From Lachnospiraceae bacterium (GTDB lineage: Bacteria; Bacillota; Clostridia; Lachnospirales; Lachnospiraceae): a stretch of DNA of 64,000 bases. The notes below the pieces were generated by a model that saw only the letters and a program-made list of their open reading frames with translations, was not told where the DNA came from and searched no databases. Positions 51,382 through 60,430 of this stretch are shown piece by piece. Positions within the stretch are counted from its first letter, which is position 1. The number at the start of each line of letters is the position of its first letter. Location of the stretch: positions 62,001-126,000 of the forward strand of contig JAAUZE010000022.1 in assembly GCA_014804755.1 (NCBI GenBank), written 5' to 3'. A program made the translations under genes and the position numbers.

Positions 51382-51771
51382 ATGTTTAAGAGTGATGTAT
51401 TTGATTATATCAATGTATTAGACAGAGCGGCGGATGCTTCGTGGACGAGGAATGAGCTGATCTCACATAATATTGCCAATGATGATACGCCCGGTTACAA
51501 GAGACAGGACATCAATTTTGAGAGTGAGCTTCGGCGTGCGCTCGGCAACTCACGGTATCAGACCATGGACGAAAAGGTGAGAAACTTAAGGTCCGGCGAG
51601 GTCGAGGGACGGGTCTATACGGATGGCAGAAGTTATTCTTACCGCTATGACGAAAATAATGTGGATATTGATGCGGAGAATACCTATCTTGCAGAGAATC
51701 AGATTACATATAATGCTTTGATGACGAGTATTAAACAGGAATTCAGCGACTTAAAAGCCGTGATCAAATAG
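51382..51771 (+). CDS. flgB: Flagellar basal-body rod protein FlgB
   Basis: 129 residues of proximal rod subunit. N-terminal helix VLDRAADASWTRNELISHNIANDDTPGYKRQDINFE and C-terminal helix TYLAENQITYNALMTSIKQEFSDLKAVI coil together in the D0 domain. First gene of the operon. GAGGAAATAGGG upstream. Confidence 0.95.
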   Translation: MFKSDVFDYINVLDRAADASWTRNELISHNIANDDTPGYKRQDINFESELRRALGNSRYQTMDEKVRNLRSGEVEGRVYTDGRSYSYRYDENNVDIDAENTYLAENQITYNALMTSIKQEFSDLKAVIK

Positions 51772-51783
51772 GAGGGGTAAGAG

Positions 51784-52236
51784 ATGGGGATGTTTGATGC
51801 GTTTGCGATCAGCGGTTCCGGTTTGACGGCACAGCGTTATCGCATGGATATTATTGCAGAGAATTTAGCAAATGTGGATACGACAAGGACGCAGGATGGT
51901 ACGCCGTACCGCAGAAAAGTCGTGACATTTGAGGAACGCGGTGGTTCGCAGGGAACGTCGTTCGGGCATGCGCTGAGCAGGGCTTCGCGCAACTATGTCG
52001 GTCTTGGCGTACGTGTGGACGGTGTATATGAGGATACGTGGTCGGATATGGTCATGGCTTACGACCCTTCGCATCCTGATGCGGATGAGAACGGCTATGT
52101 TATGTATCCGAATGTGAAGACTGTACAGGAAATGACGGACTTAATTGACGCAAGCCGCTCCTATGAAGCGAATGCGACGGCATTTCAGGCGAGCAAGAGC
52201 ATGGCGATGAAGGCGCTTGAGATCGGCGGACAATAA
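51784..52236 (+). CDS. flgC: Flagellar basal-body rod protein FlgC
   Basis: 150 residues: AFAISGSGLTAQRYRMDIIAENLANVDTTRT at the N-terminus, the central YDPSHPDADENGYVMYPNV loop, and ASRSYEANATAFQASKSMAMKALEIG at the C-terminus, all typical. AGGAGGGG upstream; 12 nt after flgB. Confidence 0.96.
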   Translation: MGMFDAFAISGSGLTAQRYRMDIIAENLANVDTTRTQDGTPYRRKVVTFEERGGSQGTSFGHALSRASRNYVGLGVRVDGVYEDTWSDMVMAYDPSHPDADENGYVMYPNVKTVQEMTDLIDASRSYEANATAFQASKSMAMKALEIGGQ

Positions 52237-52274
52237 GGCAGACTGAAAGAATTACATAAAAGGGAGTCATAACC

Positions 52275-52631
52275 ATGGACATACAATCATTATATAATGT
52301 TGGGGATACGAGGGTAATATCCTCCCAGAACACCCATATGATCAAGCAGCTGGATGAAAAGGGTGAGCTGAGCATACTCGGAGAAGACAGCAGTGATGCC
52401 AGTTCCCTGTTTCGGAACGTCCTTAATTCTGCGATCAACAGTATTAATGTGACGAACGGCTATCTTTCCGATGCGGAAAATGAGAAGATCAAGCTGGCGC
52501 TTGGCGAGACGCAAAATACGCATGATCTGACCATTGCCCTGTCTAAGGCATCCACAGCGCTGCAATATACGGTCGCGGTCAGGGATCGTTTTCTTGATGC
52601 GTATAAAGAGATTATGCAGATTAACGTATAG
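52275..52631 (+). CDS. fliE: Flagellar hook-basal body complex protein FliE
   Basis: 118 residues; joins the MS ring to the rod. The C-terminal half (AENEKIKLALGETQNTHDLTIALSKAS, then QYTVAVRDRFLDAYKEIMQINV) is the conserved FliE helix pair. The N-terminal 50 residues are variable. Confidence 0.93.
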   Translation: MDIQSLYNVGDTRVISSQNTHMIKQLDEKGELSILGEDSSDASSLFRNVLNSAINSINVTNGYLSDAENEKIKLALGETQNTHDLTIALSKASTALQYTVAVRDRFLDAYKEIMQINV

Positions 52632-52654
52632 TTTCTTGAGGGGAGATACATATC

Positions 52655-54253
52655 ATGATTGAGAGTATAAAACAATTTCCGAAGCGCTTTTTGGAATGGT
52701 GGAATAAGTTTACGGTCAAGCAGCGCTTTATTATCATGGGCGCGGTAGCAGCGGTTCTTACCGGACTGATTGTGTTGGTTCTCGTGCTGAATAAGCCGAA
52801 ATACGTGGAACTGATCACCTGCGATTCGACGAAGCAGGCATCGGAAGTGACGGCACTTTTAACGGATGCGTCATTGACATACCGTGTGGACGAAAATGCG
52901 CTGAAGATCGAGGTTCTGAAAGGACAGCTTTCCGATGCGAGACTGCTGCTTGGAGAAAACGGGATACCGAGTACATCTTATACGCTTGCAGAGGCGCTCA
53001 GCGGTGGTCTGAGTACGACAGAATCCGATAAAGAAAAGCGATATCAGCTTTATATGCAGAGCGAGCTCGAGGAGGACTTAGAGCGCTTTGAGTTTGTTAA
53101 GACTGCAACAGTGAACATTAACGTGCCGCGAGATGACGGAACACTGATTTCTACGGGCGCAGAGACGAGCGCGACTGTTATTTTGACCTTAAAGTCGGAA
53201 ATGACACTGGATATGGCGCAGGGAGTCGCGCGCGCGGTTCAGACGGCGCTTGGTAATGCCACAACGGATAATATTACCATCATGGATACCGAGGGAAAAA
53301 CTTACTTTATTGGCGGAGAAGACACCTCGGCTATTGGCACGGCGAATAATCAGCTCACGACCAAGCAGCAGATGGAGAATACTATGACTGCGCAGGTACG
53401 CAACGTCTTAAATGGAACGGGAGAATTCAGCTCAATCTCTGTTGCGCCGAATTTAGATGTTGATTTTTCTACCACAGATCTCACTTGGCATAATTATGGA
53501 GCGCCGGACGGCATGAGTCAGGGGTACTATTCCAGCGAGCGGCAATATACCTCGTCATCAACGAGCGGCGGGGGCGGCGTGCCGGGGACAACGTCGAATG
53601 ATGAGACTGTGACATATGATATTAATGTAGACGGTACGACATCAGAGGAAATGGAGGAATATGACAGGCAGTATGTACTGGATGAGGAAATCGGCACTCA
53701 GACAGTGCCGCCCGGTGTGATCAAGTATGACACATCTTCGCTTGCAATCTCGGCGGTGAAATATAATATCATCAGGGAAGAAGATGCACGTGATCAGGGG
53801 CTTTTAGACGGTATTTCGTGGTCGGAGTACAAGAATCAGAACTCCGAGCGCACGAAGCTTGAGATAGATGAAGACTGGGTCGCGATGGCGGCGAGTGCGA
53901 CGGGAATTCCGGCAGGAAATATTACGTTTGTTTTGTACAGTGAAAATATGTTCATTGATGCAGAGGGTTCTTCCATTCATGCATCGGATGTTTTGACGGT
54001 ATTGTTGATCATCATTATCCTTGCATTGCTCGCGTTTGTTGTGCTGCGGAGTATGCGCGGAGAAAAGAGAACGGACGAGGAGGAGGAGCTGTCGGTGGAA
54101 TCCCTGCTGCAGTCCACTCCTGTGGAAGAGCTTGAGGATATTGAGGTAGAAGAAAAATCAGAGGTTCGCAGACTGATCGATAAATTTGTCGATGATAATC
54201 CGGAAGCGGCGGCAAATCTTTTGCGGAATTGGCTGAATGAGGACTGGGGGTAA
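52655..54253 (+). CDS. fliF: Flagellar MS-ring protein FliF
   Basis: 532 residues. First transmembrane helix at about residues 24-46 (FIIMGAVAAVLTGLIVLVLVL), YscJ/FliF ring-building domains (SEVTALLTDASLTYRVDE, RLLLGENGIPST, YQLYMQSELEEDLERFEFVKTATVNINVP), a beta-collar region with Ser/Gly-rich loop near residue 305, a second transmembrane helix at about residues 447-467, and a C-terminal FliG-binding tail ending in NLLRNWLNED. GGGGAG upstream of ATG. Confidence 0.96.
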   Translation: MIESIKQFPKRFLEWWNKFTVKQRFIIMGAVAAVLTGLIVLVLVLNKPKYVELITCDSTKQASEVTALLTDASLTYRVDENALKIEVLKGQLSDARLLLGENGIPSTSYTLAEALSGGLSTTESDKEKRYQLYMQSELEEDLERFEFVKTATVNINVPRDDGTLISTGAETSATVILTLKSEMTLDMAQGVARAVQTALGNATTDNITIMDTEGKTYFIGGEDTSAIGTANNQLTTKQQMENTMTAQVRNVLNGTGEFSSISVAPNLDVDFSTTDLTWHNYGAPDGMSQGYYSSERQYTSSSTSGGGGVPGTTSNDETVTYDINVDGTTSEEMEEYDRQYVLDEEIGTQTVPPGVIKYDTSSLAISAVKYNIIREEDARDQGLLDGISWSEYKNQNSERTKLEIDEDWVAMAASATGIPAGNITFVLYSENMFIDAEGSSIHASDVLTVLLIIIILALLAFVVLRSMRGEKRTDEEEELSVESLLQSTPVEELEDIEVEEKSEVRRLIDKFVDDNPEAAANLLRNWLNEDWG

Positions 54254-54259
54254 ACCTTT

Positions 54260-55270
54260 GTGGCAACGAAAGATTCGATAACCGGGCTGCAAAAAGCGGC
54301 AATTTTGCTGATTGCATTAGGACCGGAAAAATCGGCTAATATTTTCAAACATTTGAAAGAAGAAGAAATTGAGGAGCTGACCTTAGAGATCGCAAACACA
54401 AGGAGTATCACGCCGCAGGTCAAGGAGGAGGTCGTCACGGAATTTTACGATCTCTGTCTGGCACAGCAGTATATTGCGGAGGGAGGTATTACCTACGCGA
54501 AAGAACTTCTGGAGAAGGCACTTGGCAGCGACAAGGCAATGGATGTCATCGGAAAACTGACGGCTTCCTTACAGGTAAAACCGTTCGAGTTTGTACGCAA
54601 GACGGACGCGTCTCAATTACTGAACTTTATTCAGGACGAACATCCGCAGACCATCGCGTTGATTTTGTCCTATTTGTCGGCTCAGCAGGCTGCACTGATC
54701 GTATCGGCGCTGCCGCCTGACAGACAATCCGATGTCGCAAAGCGTATTGCGGTGATGGACAGAACAAGTCCCGATGTCATTAAGGAAGTGGAAAAAGTGC
54801 TGGAATCAAAGCTGGCAAGTCTGGTAAATCAGGATTACACGATTATTGGCGGCGTCGATGCAGTCGTAGAGATTCTGAATACAGTAGACCGCGGAACAGA
54901 AAAGCATATCATGGAAACACTGGAAATCGAAGATCCCGAGCTGGCGGACGAGATCAGAAAGAAGATGTTCGTATTCGAGGATATTCTGCTGCTTGATGAT
55001 CGTGCGATCCAGCGTGTGCTGCGTGAGGTGGAGAACAGTGATCTTGCGGTTGCCTTAAAGGGTGCCAATGAGGAAGTGCAGAATGCGATCTTTGGCAACC
55101 TCTCCAAGCGCTTGGCGGCAATGATCAAAGAGGATATGGAATTTATGGGTCCTGTCCGTATGAAGGACGTGGAAGAAGCACAGCAGAAGATCGTCAACAT
55201 TATCAGAAAGCTTGAGGATTCTGCTGAAATCGTAATCTCCAGAGGCGGAGGTGACGAGATCATTGTATAG
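54260..55270 (+). CDS. fliG: Flagellar motor switch protein FliG
   Basis: 336 residues. GTG start 54260 behind GGGGG. Three domains: N (KAAILLIALGPEKSANIFKHLKEEE), M (FIQDEHPQTIALILSYLSAQQAA, the EHPQ motif) and C with the charged torque helix (DDRAIQRVLREVENSDLAVALKGA and MKEDMEFMGPVRMKDVE-type segment). Forms the C-ring/stator interface. Confidence 0.97.
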   Translation: MATKDSITGLQKAAILLIALGPEKSANIFKHLKEEEIEELTLEIANTRSITPQVKEEVVTEFYDLCLAQQYIAEGGITYAKELLEKALGSDKAMDVIGKLTASLQVKPFEFVRKTDASQLLNFIQDEHPQTIALILSYLSAQQAALIVSALPPDRQSDVAKRIAVMDRTSPDVIKEVEKVLESKLASLVNQDYTIIGGVDAVVEILNTVDRGTEKHIMETLEIEDPELADEIRKKMFVFEDILLLDDRAIQRVLREVENSDLAVALKGANEEVQNAIFGNLSKRLAAMIKEDMEFMGPVRMKDVEEAQQKIVNIIRKLEDSAEIVISRGGGDEIIV

Positions 55271-56132
55271 CAGTCTAATCAAATCAAACCTGACAGTCGT
55301 GCAGGATGAAGAAAAAATCGTAATCGATACCAATGCGCTCATCGCGCAAAAGCTGGAAGCGTTATCGGGCGACACGTTCTATACGGCAGCGGATTCGGAT
55401 GTCTTTACGGGTCAGGGAGTGTCGGAAACGGAGGATGACGGATTATCGGAGTTGTTCGGAGAAACACCGCCGGAGGGCGGAGGCGGTTTTAAGCCGGGTA
55501 TTCAGGCGGAGTCGATCGAACTGATCAAGGAGGACAGCGGTCCGTCTCCGGAGGAGCTGCTTGCCGAGGCGCGCGAGGAGATTGCGCAGATGCAGCAGGA
55601 TGCGGCAAGGCAGATTGAGCAGCAGCGGGAAACGGCACTTGCCGAAGCAAAACGCGAGGGATATGATGCAGGCTATCGTGAGGGCATGCATCAGGTGGAG
55701 CAGATCAAAGAGGAGCTGGCAGAGACACAGCGGCAGATGGTGTCGGATTATGAGCAGAAGCTGAGTGAATTGGAGCCGCTCTTTATCGAAAAACTCACGG
55801 GTATTTATGAACACATCTTCAAAGTCAATATGATGTCGGATAAGCAGGTGCTTTTGTATCTTGCGGAAAACGTCATCCGCAACGTGGAGGGGAATAGGGA
55901 GTTTTTCGTCCACGTATCCAAGGAAGATTATGCGGCAGTGAATATGCAGAAAAAACAGCTTGAGGCGGCGGCCGCAGGCGCGAATACGTCCGTGGAGGTC
56001 GTGCAGGATACCACGCTTTCGGAGGGCGAGTGCATGATTGAGACAGATGGCGGCATTTTTGACTGCGGTTTGGGTACACAGCTCGCTGAATTAAAAAAGC
56101 AGCTGTTACTGTTGGCATATTCGGGAGAATAG
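55263..56132 (+). CDS. fliH: Flagellar assembly protein FliH
   Basis: 289 residues. Export ATPase regulator. Long Gln/Glu/Ala coiled coil (residues about 95-165), then the conserved C-terminal domain (FIEKLTGIYEHIFKVNMMSDKQVLLYLAENVIRN is the helical part, followed by VHVSKEDYAAV and ECMIETDGGIFDCGLGTQLAELKKQLL). The start chosen is TTG 55263 with GGAGGTG 9 nt upstream; it overlaps the fliG stop by 8 nt. An in-frame GTG at 55251 lies within that ribosome site. Confidence 0.9.
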   Translation: MYSSLIKSNLTVVQDEEKIVIDTNALIAQKLEALSGDTFYTAADSDVFTGQGVSETEDDGLSELFGETPPEGGGGFKPGIQAESIELIKEDSGPSPEELLAEAREEIAQMQQDAARQIEQQRETALAEAKREGYDAGYREGMHQVEQIKEELAETQRQMVSDYEQKLSELEPLFIEKLTGIYEHIFKVNMMSDKQVLLYLAENVIRNVEGNREFFVHVSKEDYAAVNMQKKQLEAAAAGANTSVEVVQDTTLSEGECMIETDGGIFDCGLGTQLAELKKQLLLLAYSGE

Positions 56133-56144
56133 CACAGGAAACAT

Positions 56145-57455
56145 ATGAATGCGATCAATTTTGATAAATACAATTCATTGGAAAATCAATCCTTTTTCAA
56201 AAAAATGGGAAAGGTCGTCAACATTGTCGGACTGACAATCGAATCAGCAGGGCCGGACGCAAAGCTCGGCGATCTCTGCTGCATTTATCCGGGTGGGGAA
56301 AGTAAACCAATCCGTGCGGAAGTCGTGGGCTTTAGGGATAAAAAGACGCTCCTGATGCCCTATGAGGCGACGGAGGGGGTCGGGCTTGGCTGTATCGTGG
56401 AAAATCAAGGCTATCCGCTAAGCGTTGCGGTGGGAGACTATCTGCTCGGCAAGACGCTCAATGGACTGGGCGAACCGATTGATCCAACCGGAATTCCAAA
56501 AGAAAGCAAACGATATCCCGTAGAATCCGCGCCTCCCGATCCAATGGCCAGGGAGATTATTGACGAGGTGCTGCCGCTTGGTGTGCGTGCGGTGGACGGA
56601 CTCATCACGCTTGGAAAAGGACAGCGTATCGGCATTTTTGCAGGCTCCGGAGTCGGGAAATCGACGCTGATGGGCATGTTTGCACGCAATACGCAGGCGG
56701 ATATTAATGTGATCGCATTGATCGGAGAGCGCGGCAGGGAAGTGCGGGAGTTTATTGAGCATGATCTCGGGCAGGAAGGAATGGCGCGCTCGGTTGTGGT
56801 AGTGGCGACGTCGGATAAGCCGGCGTTGGAGCGTAAAAAGGCGGCAATGGCGGCAACGTCGATTGCTGAATATTTCAGGGATCAGGGCAGGGATGTCCTG
56901 CTGATGATGGACTCTTTGACGCGTTTTTCCATGGCACAGCGGGAAATCGGGCTTGCCAGCGGCGAACCGCCGGTGACAAGGGGATATCCGCCCAGCGTGT
57001 ATTCCGAGATGCCGAAGCTCTTAGAGCGGGCGGGGCGTTCGGATAAGGGTTCCATCACGGGACTGTATACGGTGCTTGTGGACGGCGACGATTTCAACGA
57101 GCCGATCACAGACACGGCAAGAAGTATTTTGGACGGTCATATTATCTTAGACCGCAAGCTGGCGCATAAAAACCATTACCCCGCCATCGACGTGCTGCAG
57201 AGCATTTCGCGATGCATGAGCGCGATCGACACGAGAGAGCATAAGCAGGCGGCGGGGAAACTCAAAAATGTGTTGGCGACCTATAAGGACGCGGAGGATC
57301 TGATCAATATCGGTGCGTATAAGAAGGGCAGTAATCCTGAAATTGATTATGCCATTGATAAGAACAAGGCGGTCAACGAGTTCCTGATGCAGGCGACGGA
57401 CGAAAAAGTGACATTTGAGGAGACGGTTGGGGCGCTGGAAGCGCTGTTTGCATAA
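56145..57455 (+). CDS. fliI: Flagellar export ATPase FliI
   Basis: 436 residues, F1-beta-like. Walker A GSGVGKST at about residues 167-174, IGERGREVREF, Walker B VLLMMDSLTRF, AQREIGLASGEPPVTRGYPPSVYSEMPKLLERAG split across the catalytic loop, and DGHIILDRKLAHKNHYPAIDVLQSISR. Powers substrate unfolding for the flagellar type III export gate together with FliH and FliJ. Confidence 0.97.
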   Translation: MNAINFDKYNSLENQSFFKKMGKVVNIVGLTIESAGPDAKLGDLCCIYPGGESKPIRAEVVGFRDKKTLLMPYEATEGVGLGCIVENQGYPLSVAVGDYLLGKTLNGLGEPIDPTGIPKESKRYPVESAPPDPMAREIIDEVLPLGVRAVDGLITLGKGQRIGIFAGSGVGKSTLMGMFARNTQADINVIALIGERGREVREFIEHDLGQEGMARSVVVVATSDKPALERKKAAMAATSIAEYFRDQGRDVLLMMDSLTRFSMAQREIGLASGEPPVTRGYPPSVYSEMPKLLERAGRSDKGSITGLYTVLVDGDDFNEPITDTARSILDGHIILDRKLAHKNHYPAIDVLQSISRCMSAIDTREHKQAAGKLKNVLATYKDAEDLINIGAYKKGSNPEIDYAIDKNKAVNEFLMQATDEKVTFEETVGALEALFA

Positions 57456-57483
57456 TCTTATTTAGGAAATGAGGATAAGATCA

Positions 57484-57960
57484 GTGGCAAAATTTCGATA
57501 CCGGATGCAGAATGTGCTGAATATCAAACTCAGCATGGAGCGGCAGGCAAAGCAGCAATATGCCGAAGCGAATGCAAAGCTGCGGGAAGAAGAACAAAAA
57601 CTGAACGTTCTGTTCAGGCGCAAATTCGAATACGAGCAGACGGCCAGGCAGCTTCTTGCGGATGACTTAAACGTCCGTGAAATCACGCAAAACAATGAGG
57701 CGATTCTGCGCATGGAAGATTTTATCACGCAGCAGCAAAAAGAAGTGCAGATCGCGGTAAGAGCCGTCGAGAAAGCGCGTCAGAAGATGACGGAGGTCAT
57801 GCAGGACCGGAAGACGCACGAGCGGCTGCGCGAGAAAGCATTTGATGAATTCCTGATGGAAGAAAAGCAGCATGAAAGCAAAGAAATCGACGAGCTGGTC
57901 AGCTATACATATGGGCAGAGACTAAGGGAGACGGGACATGGCGAGAGCACAAGCACCTGA
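57484..57960 (+). CDS. fliJ: Flagellar export chaperone FliJ
   Basis: 158 residues, almost entirely a charged two-helix coiled coil; FRYRMQNVLNIKLSMERQAKQQYAEA at the N-terminus is the FliJ pattern. GTG 57484 is preferred because GAGGAT is 7 nt upstream; ATG 57469 is 5 codons earlier and lies within that stretch. Overlaps the next start by 23 nt. Confidence 0.9.
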   Translation: MAKFRYRMQNVLNIKLSMERQAKQQYAEANAKLREEEQKLNVLFRRKFEYEQTARQLLADDLNVREITQNNEAILRMEDFITQQQKEVQIAVRAVEKARQKMTEVMQDRKTHERLREKAFDEFLMEEKQHESKEIDELVSYTYGQRLRETGHGESTST

Positions 57961-58822
57961 AGAAATACCGGTAGTGGATGTTACCGCGGAAAAAAAGAGA
58001 TTAAAAGAAGAGCGTAAGAAGCTTAAAGCGGAGAGCCGCGCACAGAAGAAAGAGGCGAAAGCGCGGGCAAAGGAACTTTCTAAGCAGGAATCGGAGCTGG
58101 ATGATGAGGATTCGGACAGCGGTACAGGTTCGGCGATTCTGGTTACATTTTTTATTATTCTCATATGGATCGCAATCCTGGGACTGCTGATCAAGCTCGA
58201 TGTGGGCGGGTTCGGCTCCAATGTCTTACGTCCGATCTTGAAGGATGTGCCGGTGCTTTCGTGGATATTACCGGAGGATCATGAGACGGAAACGACGGAT
58301 GAGGAGGCGTACGGCGGCTATACGAGCCTGCGTGATGCGGTCGATCAGATTTTAGTATTAGAGCAGCAGGTAGAGCAGCTTCAGACGGTCAACAGTGCGG
58401 ATGCGGAGGAACTGGAGCGTCTGCGCGCGGAGCTGGAGCGTCTGCAGAGCTTTGAGGACAGCTATCTCGATTTCGAGAAGATTAAAAACGAATTTTATCA
58501 GGAAGTTGTCTATGCGGCGAACGGACCGGGGGTGGATGCGTATATCAAATATTTTGAATCCATGGATCCGACGACGGCGGAGGCGATCTATGCCCGCGTG
58601 ATCGCGGAGGAAGCGCAGAACTTGGAGTTGGCCGATTATGTGAGTGCCTATTCGGCGATGAAGCCGAAAGAGGCGGCGGCGATTTTTGAGACAATGGATG
58701 ATCTGGAGCTAGTAGCAAAGATTTTAGGACAGATGGGAGCGGATGACCGCGGTGCGATCATGGGCGTGATGACGCCAGAATTTGCAGGGAGACTGACACG
58801 CATCATGGATCCGGATGCATAA
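57938..58822 (+). CDS. MotE-like flagellar protein with MgtE_N-type domain
   Basis: 294 residues: a cytoplasmic Lys/Glu coiled coil (residues 15-55), an acidic patch, one transmembrane helix (about 63-86, ILVTFFIILIWIAILGLLI), an extracytoplasmic coiled coil (about 130-180) and a C-terminal MgtE N-domain-like segment (YIKYFESMDPTTAEAIYARVI, AAIFETMDDLELVAKILGQM, IMGVMTPEFAGRLTRIM). This is the MotE architecture, proteins encoded in flagellar operons and associated with stator function or stability. It lies between fliJ and fliK as in other Clostridia. Confidence 0.85.
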   Translation: MARAQAPEEIPVVDVTAEKKRLKEERKKLKAESRAQKKEAKARAKELSKQESELDDEDSDSGTGSAILVTFFIILIWIAILGLLIKLDVGGFGSNVLRPILKDVPVLSWILPEDHETETTDEEAYGGYTSLRDAVDQILVLEQQVEQLQTVNSADAEELERLRAELERLQSFEDSYLDFEKIKNEFYQEVVYAANGPGVDAYIKYFESMDPTTAEAIYARVIAEEAQNLELADYVSAYSAMKPKEAAAIFETMDDLELVAKILGQMGADDRGAIMGVMTPEFAGRLTRIMDPDA

Positions 58823-58920
58823 TAGGAAATAAAAGATTTTTCTGTTTTTATCTTCATAATAATGAGCGGGAAACCGATAATCATTATGTACCTTGATAAT
58901 CAAAGAAAGGAGGAAAAACA
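58823..58920 (+). other. Gap with AT-rich inverted repeats before fliK
   Basis: ATAATGA at 58859-58865 and TCATTAT at 58881-58887 form a perfect 7-bp stem; AAGAT/ATCTT flanks a T-rich loop just upstream (58833-58855). These could attenuate between the MotE-like gene and fliK, whose own ribosome site is AAAGGAGG. Confidence 0.35.
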
Positions 58921-60408
58921 ATGACCAGTGCAGTAACAGAACGTGGAACGATCATGAACCTTGCGGTTCAGGCGGCGCCGACAAAATCCGGCACATCGGA
59001 CACGGGATTTACACAGGTCATGGACAAGGCTGTAAGTGCTAACAAGAGCGGAGATTCATCAAGCGATGCGGCAGTAAAAAGAGATACCGCCAAAACCTCT
59101 GGGCGCACCGGAAATTCTGAGGCTAAAGAGCAAACGACGACGGAAGAAGCCCGTCGGGCGGATCGTATGCGTCAGGAGAAACCGAATGCAGTCAGTGAAC
59201 AGACGCAGCAGAAAGACAAGACTGCCGCTGCGGACGACCGGTCAAACGAGGCAGGCGAAGAAGCCGCTGCTTCCGAGATGGCATCCGTGTTCATTGAGAA
59301 AGCGTCAGAAGTGCTCACACAGGTTGCAGAGAGTCTTTCGGTATCCGTCGAGACTGTGACGGAGACGATGCAGGAGCTTGGTATGGAACTGATGAATCTG
59401 TTGGTTCCGGATCGCATGACGGAGCTGATGATGACGCTGACCGGAGAAGACCAGATGTCTCTTGTAACGGATGAAACGCTCTACAACACATTGCAGGAGC
59501 TGACAGCGCTGACGAAGGAGGCAGGCGAGGAGCTGATGAAAGAGCTTTCCCTGACGCCGGAGGATTTAAGAGCGATGCTGGAACAGCTTGGCACACAGGG
59601 AGCGGATACGATGCATTCTGACATGCAGGACGCTCAGGATGATGTTCCGGTTGGAAACACGGATGAGAGAACTTCCGGTTTGATGACGGCAGACACGAAA
59701 GAGCAGACGGGCACGCAGCAGACAGATCAAAGTCACATGACGGACAATGTGCAGGACAAAACGCAGGGCGGGGCGCAGGTTGAGGCCGGCTATCGGGCGG
59801 AGGAAGATTCTGCACAGACAAAAGAGAAAGGGGAATCGTTTGCGGAAGGCGGGCAGGGCTTTGCCGAGCATCTGATGAACCGGACGAATGAATTTGTGGA
59901 AGCACTGACGCAGGAGACAGAAGCAGCGGATTCCTATTTGGACGCAGGGCAGATCATGAAGCAGGTTACGGACTTTATGAGAAACCATTTAAATGCGCAG
60001 GGATCTTCCGTAGAATTACAGTTACATCCTGCAAGCCTTGGCACACTGAATATTTCGGTGACGGCCAAGAACGGAATCGTAACGGCGCAGTTTACGGCTC
60101 AGGACGAGGCGGTAAGGGCCATACTGGATGGACAGGTGGCGGAGCTTCGGAGTCGTCTGGATGAACAGGGCGTGAAAGTAGAAGCAATCGAAGTTACGGT
60201 TTCCAGTCATGAGTTTGAACGCAACCTTGAGCAGAATGCCGATCAGGACGCAGATGAGCGAGGTGAGGCGGGAGCAAAGAGACGGACAACAAGAAGGTTG
60301 AATCTCGATGAGCTCGGCGAAGAGGATGCGGAAGAACTTGACGATGCGGAAATGATTGCACGTGATATGATGAGAATACACGGCAATCGACTTGACTACT
60401 TAGCTTAG
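58921..60408 (+). CDS. fliK: Flagellar hook-length control protein FliK
   Basis: 495 residues. Most of the protein is low-complexity Gln/Thr/Asp/Glu/Ala sequence that acts as the molecular ruler and export signal region. The conserved C-terminal Flg_hook domain (residues about 360-450) contains LQLHPASLGTLNISVTAKNG and DGQVAELRSRLDEQGVKVEAIEV, which switches export specificity through FlhB. The C-terminal ~50 residues are charged. Upstream of flgD as usual. Confidence 0.92.
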   Translation: MTSAVTERGTIMNLAVQAAPTKSGTSDTGFTQVMDKAVSANKSGDSSSDAAVKRDTAKTSGRTGNSEAKEQTTTEEARRADRMRQEKPNAVSEQTQQKDKTAAADDRSNEAGEEAAASEMASVFIEKASEVLTQVAESLSVSVETVTETMQELGMELMNLLVPDRMTELMMTLTGEDQMSLVTDETLYNTLQELTALTKEAGEELMKELSLTPEDLRAMLEQLGTQGADTMHSDMQDAQDDVPVGNTDERTSGLMTADTKEQTGTQQTDQSHMTDNVQDKTQGGAQVEAGYRAEEDSAQTKEKGESFAEGGQGFAEHLMNRTNEFVEALTQETEAADSYLDAGQIMKQVTDFMRNHLNAQGSSVELQLHPASLGTLNISVTAKNGIVTAQFTAQDEAVRAILDGQVAELRSRLDEQGVKVEAIEVTVSSHEFERNLEQNADQDADERGEAGAKRRTTRRLNLDELGEEDAEELDDAEMIARDMMRIHGNRLDYLA

Positions 60409-60430
60409 TGATACGGAGAGGAGGAATCGT